In this document: piece by piece, positions 1-5,691 of the stretch
How the letters are laid out: each line of letters opens with the position of its first letter
Position numbering within the stretch: the first letter of the stretch is position 1
Origin: an uncultured Sphingopyxis sp.
GTDB lineage: Bacteria; Pseudomonadota; Alphaproteobacteria; Sphingomonadales; Sphingomonadaceae
Assembly: GCA_936933955.1 (NCBI GenBank)
Contig: CAKZIN010000059.1
Location: 1 to 6,098, forward strand
Direction of reading: 5' to 3'
Length of the DNA stretch: 6,098 nucleotides
Position numbers and translations under genes: made by a program
The notes under the pieces: model-generated
Told to the model about the DNA's origin: nothing
The model's input: only the letters and a program-made list of their open reading frames with translations
Database searches by the model: none

Positions 1-215
1 ATATTGACTTCCCGAGTTCGACCGTCAGCACGCCTGCACTCGATGACAAATCATGAGCCGTTAGCTGCCAGTCTGAAATGGAGCGACTCCAGGCGATAGC
101 CGACGGTCCGCTTCGCGTCCCGCTAACATCGCGCTCGCCTCATCATTAGCGAGGACGTTGTCAGTTTCCGGCATTCCAGCCCGCGTTTTGCCTCCTCTAC
201 CTCAAGCGGCACATG
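1..215. other. Intergenic region downstream of the metal operon, no supported gene
   Basis: No convincing gene was found here. On the + strand one frame stays open from position 3 to a TGA at 54-56, and another from position 1 to a TAG at 97-99. Either could be the tail of a gene entering from the left, but each is too short to identify. The stretch contains a short hairpin (79-91, TGGAG/CTCCA around CGA) and a longer imperfect inverted repeat (116-157) listed separately. It lies downstream of the cytochrome c-FTR1 stop codon, so a transcription end signal is expected here. Confidence 0.5.
116..157. repeat. Imperfect inverted repeat, possible terminator-like hairpin
   Basis: The arms are CGTCCCGCTAA (116-126) and TTAGCGAGGACG (146-157). 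They are reverse complements over 11 bp apart from one bulged base (A152), with a 19-base loop. The repeat lies about 60 bases past the end of the cytochrome c-FTR1 gene in its direction of transcription, where an operon terminator would fit. No T-run follows either arm, so a classical intrinsic terminator is not shown. It could equally be a protein-binding site or a decayed mobile-element end. Confidence 0.4.
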
Positions 216-2147
216 CTAGGCTGCCCTCGCTGTCTGCGCTGCCCGCCAATTCAGCCAGAACCCGGCTGCAAGGGCGGCGGCCGTGAGTATTTGCGCAATC
301 ACCGTTTCCCTCGTCGGGATCAGGCCAAGCATGTCGACGTGTGGAACGGCGAGGAACGGGGTGACATCGATGATCCCGCCTTCCTGCAGTCCCCCGATGC
401 CCTTCCCGGCGAGCACCACGGCGAGGATCGCAATGAGGATCGAGCTGTAGGTGAAGAACGTCGAGATCGGCAGCTGCCGGCTGTAGCGCAGCATGGCGAC
501 CGCAATGATGGCCAGAAGAACGGTCGCCGCCACCGCGCCGCCGGCAACGGCGCCGCCGTTTCCGTCTGTCCAGAGCGCGGTGTAGAAGAGGATGGTCTCA
601 AACACCTCGCGATAGACCACGACGAACGTCAGGCCGAACAGGAACCACAATGACCGCTGGGATAGGGCGGCGCTCATGCGTTCGGCAATGTAGCGCTGCC
701 ATGCACCCGCCTGTGCCTTGCCGTGCATCCAGATGCCCACCGAGAGGAGGACAATGGCCGCGAACAGGGAGCCGAACCCTTCCGTGAGCTCCCGGCTCGC
801 CCCGCTGATGCTGATCAGGTAGGTCGCTGCGAGCCAGGTGGCGGCGCCCGCCAAGAGAGCAGCGATCCACCCGCCATGAACGTAGCGCATGGCGTCCTGC
901 CGCTCGGCCTTCCTGAGGAAGGCCATCATGGCGATGACGATGAGCAAGGCCTCGAGACCTTCGCGAAGCAAAACCGTGAAGGCCCCGATGAAGGACGACG
1001 CCGAACTGGCGTTTTCCGGCGCCATTTCCGTCTCGGCGTCGTCTAGCAGCCGCAGGACTTCGTCCACCTGCTGACGCACATTGCTCACCGGCTGCTGATC
1101 GTCGATCCTCGAGCGCAGCTCGGCCATTGCGGCTTCGATCGAGCGCATCAGTGCCCCGTTGCGCGCGGTCAGGATCGGCTCCACCGGCTCGAAGCCGTCG
1201 AGATACGCGGCGAGGGCGAGATCCTCGGCGCTGGAGAAATGACCCACTTCGTATGCAGCCAAGGCCTCTTGCAGCCGGTCCCGCGCAATACCGAGTGAGC
1301 GTTCCGCGCCGCTGCCAAGGACTTGCGGCTTTCCGCGAAGGAATGCCGTGAGGGCAGTGCCCTCAGCCGAACCGAGGCTTTGCTCGAGTTGCGCTGTTGT
1401 GAGGCTGACGAGCGCTCGCATGTCAGGCACGGCCGCTTGCGCCCGAGGGTTGGCCCAGACCTGCTGGCCACGGGCGGCGAGTTGCTCGGGGTAGGCATAC
1501 CGCCCCACGTGGAAGGCCAAAGCCCAGCGGTCCTCCACCGGAAGATGGGCAAAGGACTCCATGGCGGTGCCCTCAAGCCCCTGTTCGATCACCTGGTAGA
1601 GCGCGAACACGCTCCGCTCTCGCGCCCGCGCCCGATCTGTAAAGTCGATCGGCGGCGGGTCCATGCCTGCCGACTCCAGCCCGCGGCCGTTCCCGCTTGC
1701 ACCATGGCAACTCGAGCAGTGCTCCGCATAAAGGGCCGCGCCCCGGGCGAGATCTGGCGCCCCGGGAGGGGCAAGGGGCACCGGATAAGCTGCGAGGAGA
1801 TCGCGCCCGAGCGCGCGTGCCGAGATGGCCACCTGAAGTGGAGGCGCTTTGGCGGCGATGATGTCCTGTAGTGTCTCGGCCTCGCTGACGAGCGACGCAC
1901 GTGCTGTCGTGGGCGGGAGTTGCGCCAGCCGCTGCCGCACACTGGCCGAGAACTCGACCATCTCGACATACTCGGCCTCGTTGATGACACGGCCCTGCGC
2001 AACGGCTCCGGAGTAATCGACCGCGATGTAGTCGAGCAGCCGCCAGATGGTTTGCGCAGGGGCGGTCTGTGCATGGGCCGGCGAGACTGCGGCAAACGCA
2101 AGCAGAACCATCAGGAACGCCTGGCGCAGGAAGCTCGCCGGCTTCAT
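216..2147 (-). CDS. Cytochrome c-FTR1 fusion metal permease (PbrT-like)
   Basis: This 643-residue membrane protein belongs to the cytochrome c/FTR1 permease family, which includes PbrT lead-uptake proteins and iron permeases. Residues 1-26 look like a Sec signal peptide (hydrophobic core, then AHA before Gln27). A periplasmic region follows, with a haem-binding CSSCH at 144-148 and a candidate axial Met196 in TAMES. Residues 280-375 form a helical linker. The C-terminal part (about 385-635) is the multi-pass FTR1 domain with both signature RExxE motifs, REGLE at 395-399 and REVFE at 513-517, which bind the metal in Ftr1p. The length suits the fused family. The ATG overlaps the exporter stop codon in an ATGA, so the two genes are probably translationally coupled under one metal-responsive promoter. 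Known: FTR1 relatives import ferric iron using coupled oxidation. Inferred: the MerR/CDF neighbours favour Pb or another divalent metal over iron. Confidence 0.9.
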   Translation of the reverse strand: MKPASFLRQAFLMVLLAFAAVSPAHAQTAPAQTIWRLLDYIAVDYSGAVAQGRVINEAEYVEMVEFSASVRQRLAQLPPTTARASLVSEAETLQDIIAAKAPPLQVAISARALGRDLLAAYPVPLAPPGAPDLARGAALYAEHCSSCHGASGNGRGLESAGMDPPPIDFTDRARARERSVFALYQVIEQGLEGTAMESFAHLPVEDRWALAFHVGRYAYPEQLAARGQQVWANPRAQAAVPDMRALVSLTTAQLEQSLGSAEGTALTAFLRGKPQVLGSGAERSLGIARDRLQEALAAYEVGHFSSAEDLALAAYLDGFEPVEPILTARNGALMRSIEAAMAELRSRIDDQQPVSNVRQQVDEVLRLLDDAETEMAPENASSASSFIGAFTVLLREGLEALLIVIAMMAFLRKAERQDAMRYVHGGWIAALLAGAATWLAATYLISISGASRELTEGFGSLFAAIVLLSVGIWMHGKAQAGAWQRYIAERMSAALSQRSLWFLFGLTFVVVYREVFETILFYTALWTDGNGGAVAGGAVAATVLLAIIAVAMLRYSRQLPISTFFTYSSILIAILAVVLAGKGIGGLQEGGIIDVTPFLAVPHVDMLGLIPTRETVIAQILTAAALAAGFWLNWRAAQTARAA

Positions 2148-2782
2148 CGCGGCTCGCTCAGCTCCTTGCGAGCATCGCCGATGATCTCCCAGGCCGAATG
2201 GAGGAACACGACCGCGATCGCGGCCGCAACGAGGAGGTCCGGCCAGGCGCTTTCGAGCCAGAACACCAGCCCGGCCGCGATGATCACGGCCACGTTGTTG
2301 ATCGCGTCATTGCGCGAGAACAGCCAGATCGCCCGCGCCTGTGCGTCGCCGCCTTCACGGAACTTCGCGAGGACCAGCGCCGCTGTGACGTTCACGGCCA
2401 GAGCCGCGATGCCGATGCCCCCCATCAGTTCGGCTTCCGGCGGCACCGCGTTCATCGCCCGCCACACGGCCATGCCAAGCACCCACACGCCGAGTAGCGC
2501 CAGGAAGATGCCCTGGGTGAGCGCGACCTTGGCCCGGGTCCTTTCAGCCCACGAGAGCGCGAGCAGACCGACGAAGGTGATCGAGCCGTCGCCGAGGAAG
2601 TCGAGGGAATCTGCCTTCAGCGCCTGACTGTCGGCGAGGAAGCCGCCGACCAGCTCGATCAGGCCGAAGCCCACATTGAGGATGACGACGATCCATAGCG
2701 CCCGGCGATAGGCCGGATCTCTCGCTGCTTTCTGCGTGTCGCCATGACAGCCGCAGCCGGATTCCTGGTTCGAATCACTCAT
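2144..2782 (-). CDS. Short cation diffusion facilitator (CDF) metal exporter lacking the C-terminal domain
   Basis: This 212-residue protein is a CDF-family metal/proton antiporter of the inner membrane. It has six predicted membrane segments (about 29-51, 57-77, 88-108, 119-139, 153-175 and 181-200). Segment 2 carries DFLGD (Asp61, Asp65), the DxxxD form of the CDF metal site. Segment 5 has SRNDAINN with Asp159 but lacks the His four residues earlier seen in many Zn CDFs. The cytosolic N-terminus has a Cys/His cluster, CGCH at 10-13. The protein ends just after segment 6, so the usual cytoplasmic metal-binding domain is absent; CTD-less CDFs are known. The reading frame is open to an ATG at 2809, but that start lies inside the promoter dyad, so the ATG at 2782 is chosen. 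It is first in an operon with the permease. The metal is uncertain (Zn, Cd, Pb or Co). Confidence 0.88.
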   Translation of the reverse strand: MSDSNQESGCGCHGDTQKAARDPAYRRALWIVVILNVGFGLIELVGGFLADSQALKADSLDFLGDGSITFVGLLALSWAERTRAKVALTQGIFLALLGVWVLGMAVWRAMNAVPPEAELMGGIGIAALAVNVTAALVLAKFREGGDAQARAIWLFSRNDAINNVAVIIAAGLVFWLESAWPDLLVAAAIAVVFLHSAWEIIGDARKELSEPR

Positions 2783-2797
2783 GCGGGAGCCTATAGA
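2769..2797 (+). promoter_or_regulatory. Possible promoter of the MerR-family gene
   Basis: On the + strand TATAGA (2792-2797) could act as a -10, with a poor -35 (TTCGAA, 2769-2774) 17 bp upstream. Transcription would begin near 2804, inside the operator dyad, so bound regulator could repress its own gene, as is common in this family. The -35 match is weak and the call is tentative. Confidence 0.35.
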
Positions 2798-2820
2798 ACC
2801 TCCAGTCACTGGAGGATCAA
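2790..2820 (-). promoter_or_regulatory. MerR-type promoter of the CDF-permease operon
   Basis: On the minus strand the -35 is TTGATC (2820-2815) and the -10 is TATAGG (2795-2790). They are separated by exactly 19 bp, the over-long spacing typical of MerR-activated promoters. The spacer is filled by the operator dyad. The expected start site, 7-8 bases beyond the -10, falls at 2783-2782, on the A of the exporter ATG. This predicts a leaderless mRNA. The assignment is by eye and has not been tested. Confidence 0.8.
2796..2818. promoter_or_regulatory. MerR-family operator dyad
   Basis: A perfect palindrome, CCTCCAGT-C-ACTGGAGG (2799-2815), is extended by GA/TC pairs on the outside (2796-2797 with 2817-2818) after one mismatch. 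It sits between the -35 and -10 of the leftward promoter, as operators of ZntR, CadR, PbrR and CueR do. The adjacent divergent gene encodes a MerR-family protein, its likely ligand. Confidence 0.85.
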
Positions 2821-2830
2821 GGGCGAGGCG

Positions 2831-3238
2831 ATGGCGAGGCTGATGATTGGGGACCTGGCACGGCGGACGGGGACCAAGATCAACACGATCCGTTTCTACG
2901 AAGAGATTGCGCTGATGCCTCGGGCAACCCGGACCGATTCTGGCCGCCGCACCTATGATGAAGACGATGTCCGGCGGCTCGGCTTCATTCGCAATGGGCG
3001 GGAGCTCGGCTTCTCGACCGACGAGCTGCGGTCCCTGATCTCACTATCCGAGCAACCGGAGAGGGACTGCGGCGCCGCTGCTGCGATCGCTCGAAACCAC
3101 CTGGCCGACGTCGACGCGCGGATTGCAAGGCTCCTCCGACTGCGGGAGGAGCTGCAGCAAGTCGCGACCACCTGCGAGGGGGGCCGAATGGCCGATTGCC
3201 GTGTTATCGATGGGATCGCTGATGGTGGCGTCTCTTGA
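2831..3238 (+). CDS. MerR-family metal-responsive transcriptional regulator (CadR/PbrR/ZntR-like)
   Basis: This 135-residue cytosolic regulator distorts its promoter to activate it when metal binds. Residues 5-70 form the MerR winged helix-turn-helix, with the family signatures NTIRFYEE (18-25) and the RELGFSTDELRSL segment (57-69). A long dimerisation helix follows (about 82-112). Cys80, Cys115 and Cys123 fall at the positions used by Hg, Cd, Pb and Zn sensors. Having Cys80 rather than Ser argues against a CueR-type copper sensor. The Cys115-x7-Cys123 spacing is between the loops of CadR and PbrR/MerR, so the metal is not fixed. ATG 2831 follows AAGGGCGAGG; an alternative start is ATG 2843, just before the first HTH helix. 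The frame is open to 2744, but those starts lie inside the divergent exporter gene. It is transcribed away from the operon it presumably controls, through the shared dyad. Confidence 0.88.
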   Translation: MARLMIGDLARRTGTKINTIRFYEEIALMPRATRTDSGRRTYDEDDVRRLGFIRNGRELGFSTDELRSLISLSEQPERDCGAAAAIARNHLADVDARIARLLRLREELQQVATTCEGGRMADCRVIDGIADGGVS

Positions 3239-3239
3239 G

Positions 3240-3268
3240 CTCGCCGCGGGTTCAGGAGAACGGGCGAG
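3240..3268 (+). terminator. Weak hairpin after the MerR-family gene
   Basis: CTCGCC (3240-3245) pairs with GGCGAG (3263-3268). Inside, GTTC (3250-3253) pairs with GAAC (3258-3261) around an AGGA loop; bases 3246-3249 and 3262 are unpaired. It begins two bases after the stop codon, where a terminator would be expected. The missing U-tract and the internal bulge make this uncertain. Confidence 0.3.
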
Positions 3269-3397
3269 TATGATCGTTCTGCTGCGACTGGGTGCAGACC
3301 TGCCTCAACGGGACGACCACTTACCCACAGCAGACACTCACAGCTTTCGTTGTCGGCTGCTTCTGAACCGCGCGATTTAGCGACCGAATGTCGCACT

Positions 3398-3610
3398 TTA
3401 GGGCGCGTTGCCGACCGACAGCTCACGCCGCGAGCGATCCAGCCGCTCCTGGCCGGGAAGAGACTGTCCGGTTTTGGCTAACTTGCTTGAAGAGCTGCCG
3501 CTCCGCATCCAGCTCCCAGCGAGATAGCTCAGAAATGCAACAGCAGTAGCTTGACGTCCATCTTGGCAAACCCCTAGCGGACGATCGCCTCTCGCAGGTC
3601 CATCGAACAT
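3398..3610 (-). CDS. Possible small ORF behind the HEPN-like gene, doubtful
   Basis: This 70-codon open frame starts at ATG 3610, five bases past the stop codon of the preceding gene. A plausible ribosome site, GGAG, lies inside the last codons of that gene (GGAG-TAAAGGT-ATG), which would suit translational coupling. The predicted product is Ser/Arg-rich with no recognisable domain, signal or hydrophobic segment. The composition resembles random translation of GC-rich DNA, so only the start context supports it. A shorter frame begins at the overlapping ATG two codons on and stops after eight codons. It is most likely non-coding or a decayed remnant. Confidence 0.2.
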   Translation of the reverse strand: MFDGPARGDRPLGVCQDGRQATAVAFLSYLAGSWMRSGSSSSKLAKTGQSLPGQERLDRSRRELSVGNAP

Positions 3611-5180
3611 ACCTTTACTCCGCAGGGCGCAGCGCATCCCGCATCTGTGCAACCTTGTCACCGAGCGCGGGCTGGCCGACGCGCCGCAATCCGTCAGCGA
3701 GACCGTCAATAAAGTTCTTCTTCGACAGGATATGATGGAAGAGTGCGTAGCGCTCCTTCGCGAGACGGTGCGCCGCCAGCGTTGTCTCCAGCAAACGAGG
3801 ATATTCTTCCCCGAAACGCTGGTCGCGACCGACATAGAAGATCGTCTGGAGATCCGCGAACTCCTCGACCGTCAACTGCTCCATCGCGGCTTTGTTGAGC
3901 GTGCTCATCTTGTCACCGTACCGCATCACATCGTCGAAGCTTATACTGGCGGCGTTGACCACACGCGGCGGCGTGTTGGCAGGCTTCGGCGGATTGGCGT
4001 CCAGCCACAGCGCGACGATCTCTACGATCTTCGCCTCTGACAGATGCAGCAGATCACTCTCGACCTCGATCAGGTTCTTCAGCTCGCGCGACGCCTTGAT
4101 GGCATCGAGCGCCTTCGAGAAGCCTTTGCTGGAAAGCCCGAATTGCGCCATCGCATCGGCCTTGCGATCCAAGAAGGCATCCTCGGTCCAGCTTGGTTTT
4201 GGGCCGACGATCCGGGCGATCGCGATGAGGTCCGATCGAGAGCATTCCGCGGTCCTCGTGCCGGAGACATGCTCCTGGGCAAGACGGGCCACGCGCCCCA
4301 TCAGCCGGTCCAGAATGTCCCGTAGCTCCCGCACCGCGGCTTGAATTAGCGGGAGGTTTACGACAGCCTGCTCGCCGAGGCTTTGTTTGCCGTCGCGATT
4401 TTCGAAATATCGCAGCTCCTGTCCGTCGATATCCTGCTTCATGAGGCTCTCGACGAACGGCTTGAGCTCCGCAATCTGCTCGCGACAACCCCGATCGCCG
4501 ATGCGCTGCTCGTTGAGATGCACCCAGTAGGCATGGAGATCATGGTCCACCGGGCCCTCCCGCGGGCGCGCCATGCCGAGCGCGCCAAGCTCGCGAAGGA
4601 CAAATTTCAAGGCCAGCTCCAGACCGTGTCGGGCGTTGAAGAGGATCGGCATGGCAAGCGTGTCGCGGCTGCCGAACATTTCCTTTTCCAACAGCGCATC
4701 GACCAGCAGTTGCGCCGCCTGGAGATAGCCTTCGACGTAATTGATCTCGTCGCCCTGCTTTCCGATGCAGGCATTCCAGTCGCCGTCGTTCAGCACCTCG
4801 AAAAAAGGATCTGTGACTCTGCCCTCCCGCAAGAGGTCGCCCATCTCTGGCATATCTCTATTGCTCCCGATCACGCGACTTGGTTAGGTAGCGACCCGGC
4901 CCCGTCTCGTTGTCTGTATCCCTCTCGCGCACTTGTCTTCGCCCGCTGTAGACTCGACAATGTGTTCTACCGGTAGGCTGTCAAAGCGTCCGGTTTTTTA
5001 GCACTTGAGCGTGTTTTGCCCGACTGCAGAGTTTTGGGCGACATTGCATTATTTTGAAGAGAGCGGGTCTTTGGCACAAGTTCACGCTTTACGTTTTATT
5101 CAGGAAGGATGGTTTCGTGCCAGACTCGGCCGTGTGTGCCGGTATTCAATTGGGCCGTAAGCGGCCTGTCCGGTCTTGGG
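3466..5180. repeat. Pair of 14-base near-identical direct repeats flanking the HEPN-like gene
   Basis: CTGTCCGGTTTTGG near 3466-3479 and CTGTCCGGTCTTGG near 5167-5180 match at 13 of 14 bases in the same orientation. Between them lie the HEPN-like gene and its flanks. A shorter related string, GTCCGGTTTT, occurs near 4988. No inverted ends or transposase accompany them. They may be recurring intergenic motifs of the host rather than target duplications. Confidence 0.3.
3615..4853 (-). CDS. Unknown protein with HEPN-like N-terminal region
   Basis: This 412-residue, soluble-looking protein was not matched to a named family. The N-terminal third resembles HEPN-like helical domains: YLQAAQLLVDALL (43-55), ARHGLELALKFVLREL (74-89), HDLHAYW (104-110) and DGQELRYF (143-150). 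This is the LELxLK helix plus HDL helix pattern seen in many HEPN proteins. Two stretches fit the loose R-x4-6-H nuclease spacing (Arg98-His104, Arg368-His373), but neither is in a clearly catalytic setting. The middle and C-terminal parts are helical and unassigned. There is no signal peptide or membrane segment. The frame is open to a GTG at 4874. ATG 4853 is preferred because GGGAG lies about 10 bases upstream, while the GTG has no ribosome site. It stands alone without an obvious antitoxin partner. HEPN proteins are common in toxin-antitoxin and phage-defence systems, so a defence role is possible but only inferred. Confidence 0.75.
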   Translation of the reverse strand: MPEMGDLLREGRVTDPFFEVLNDGDWNACIGKQGDEINYVEGYLQAAQLLVDALLEKEMFGSRDTLAMPILFNARHGLELALKFVLRELGALGMARPREGPVDHDLHAYWVHLNEQRIGDRGCREQIAELKPFVESLMKQDIDGQELRYFENRDGKQSLGEQAVVNLPLIQAAVRELRDILDRLMGRVARLAQEHVSGTRTAECSRSDLIAIARIVGPKPSWTEDAFLDRKADAMAQFGLSSKGFSKALDAIKASRELKNLIEVESDLLHLSEAKIVEIVALWLDANPPKPANTPPRVVNAASISFDDVMRYGDKMSTLNKAAMEQLTVEEFADLQTIFYVGRDQRFGEEYPRLLETTLAAHRLAKERYALFHHILSKKNFIDGLADGLRRVGQPALGDKVAQMRDALRPAE

Positions 5181-5262
5181 CCTGAAAACGCGGAAAGCCG
5201 CCGTTCGGCTAATGACCCCAATAGCTGACTGCTGTAGTTGTGCTATTCTCTATGGAGGGGAG
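4854..5262. other. Long intergenic region with lower GC, no supported gene
   Basis: These 409 bases separate two divergent genes and look clearly less GC-rich than the metal operon. They should contain the promoters of both neighbours, but no convincing -35/-10 pair was found for either. TATTCT (5244-5249) is a possible -10 for the rightward gene without a good -35. Other items are a 10-base palindrome CTACCGGTAG (4967-4976) and a small hairpin AGCCG/CGGCT (5196-5210). A 39-codon frame (5109-5228, +) has AGGA four bases before its ATG but a product without recognisable features; it is not called as a gene. Confidence 0.5.
5254..5262 (+). promoter_or_regulatory. Ribosome binding site of the DUF1648-like gene
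   Basis: A strong purine-rich site, GGAGGGGAG, directly precedes ATG 5263. It supports starting here rather than at the upstream in-frame ATGs (5176, 5212), which have no such site. Its GGGGAG part is also well spaced (6 bases) from ATG 5269, so the start could be two codons later. Confidence 0.65.
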
Positions 5263-5610
5263 ATGGACATGGGTGCTTTCTTCGTCGGAATAGTTTTCAG
5301 CTTTGTTATCATTGGCGTGGCGATCTGGGCGAACGCGCATTTTGTCGCCGAAGAGCGATTGCCCATGCAGTGGTGGCTCAATGGCGAGGTGACCTGGTCA
5401 GCTCCGCGCCCAATTGCACTAGCGTTCATTCCGGTAATCTCGATCGCTTCGCTTTTGGGATTCGCACTCCTGCTCTCTTATTCCCGGCCTCGACCAGGAC
5501 AGGAAGGAATGGTGGTGCCGGCTTTCATAGCGCTCGGTGCGATCTTCCTCGCGGCCCAACTCTTCCACGTTTGGATGGCGGATTGGACGTTACGGCGGAA
5601 AGGCGGCTAA
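5263..5610 (+). CDS. Small three-helix membrane protein, DUF1648-like
   Basis: This 115-residue protein has three predicted membrane segments (about 5-24, 51-71 and 84-105) and a basic C-terminal tail (LRRKGG). Between segments 1 and 2 the stretch LPMQWWLNGEVTWSAPRP (33-50) resembles the DUF1648 signature, in which a Pro, an aromatic residue and GE precede a Trp. That domain occurs in SdpI-type immunity and signalling proteins and in many small bacterial membrane proteins of unknown role. The usual His after the Pro is replaced by Gln36. No cleavable signal peptide is apparent. It is a single gene, convergent with the recombinase and separated from it by a GC-rich hairpin. Nothing nearby resembles a toxin peptide, so an immunity role is not supported. 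The function is unknown and the domain assignment is by eye. Confidence 0.75.
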   Translation: MDMGAFFVGIVFSFVIIGVAIWANAHFVAEERLPMQWWLNGEVTWSAPRPIALAFIPVISIASLLGFALLLSYSRPRPGQEGMVVPAFIALGAIFLAAQLFHVWMADWTLRRKGG

Positions 5611-5658
5611 CCACCCCAAGTCAGTCGATCAGCGCACCTCAGCATTTTCCCTGAAGCA

Positions 5659-5681
5659 GCCGGCCGAGATGACCGGCCGGC
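5659..5681. terminator. Strong GC hairpin between convergent genes
   Basis: GCCGGCCG (5659-5666) pairs perfectly with CGGCCGGC (5674-5681) around a 7-base AGATGAC loop. It lies 10 bases past the recombinase stop and about 48 past the membrane-protein stop, a typical place for a shared terminator. Neither side has a clear T-run: the + side reads CGCCTCAAAG, and the minus side reaches AAAA/TTTT bases only about 10 away. Bidirectional termination is therefore likely but not certain. Confidence 0.6.
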
Positions 5682-5691
5682 CGCCTCAAAG

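Larger units (their letters stand above)
3239..3614. other. Mostly non-coding gap between the regulator and the HEPN-like gene
   Basis: This 376-base gap has no well-supported gene. Just after the regulator stop there is a weak interrupted hairpin (3240-3268): CTCGCC pairs with GGCGAG and an inner GTTC pairs with GAAC around AGGA. No T-run follows it. The right half contains a possible small minus-strand ORF (3398-3610), listed separately, and one copy of a 14-base near-repeat (3466-3479). The rest looks like degraded intergenic sequence. Confidence 0.5.

Noticed and set aside
1323..1871. Long + strand open frame (182 codons) opposite the permease gene
   Set aside because: It is antisense to a gene with clear signal peptide, haem and RExxE motifs. 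Its product is Arg/Pro-rich and lacks domain features, as expected of a shadow frame in GC-rich DNA.
1920..2627. 235-codon + strand open frame across the permease/exporter junction
   Set aside because: It crosses the two well-supported minus-strand genes and has no ribosome site or recognisable protein features.
2793..2798. Alternative -10 (TTCTAT, minus strand) giving a 16-bp spacer
   Set aside because: A 16-bp spacer would not fit MerR-type activation and would overlap the operator arm. TATAGG gives the expected 19-bp spacing.
2953..3426. 157-codon minus-strand frame opposite the MerR-family gene
   Set aside because: The + strand frame carries the full MerR helix-turn-helix and sensor cysteines. 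The opposite frame is Ser/Arg-rich and featureless.
4383..4976. 197-codon + strand frame opposite the HEPN-like gene
   Set aside because: The minus-strand frame is longer, has a ribosome site at ATG 4853 and a coherent helical protein. The antisense product has no clear family features.
5109..5228. 39-codon + strand ORF with AGGA before its ATG
   Set aside because: It is short, with no recognisable motif and only a partial ribosome site. Not enough to call a gene.
5238..5654. 138-codon + strand frame overlapping the DUF1648-like gene
   Set aside because: It lacks the strong GGAGGGGAG start site in register, and its product is Arg-rich rather than membrane-like. The 5263 frame gives three clean membrane segments.
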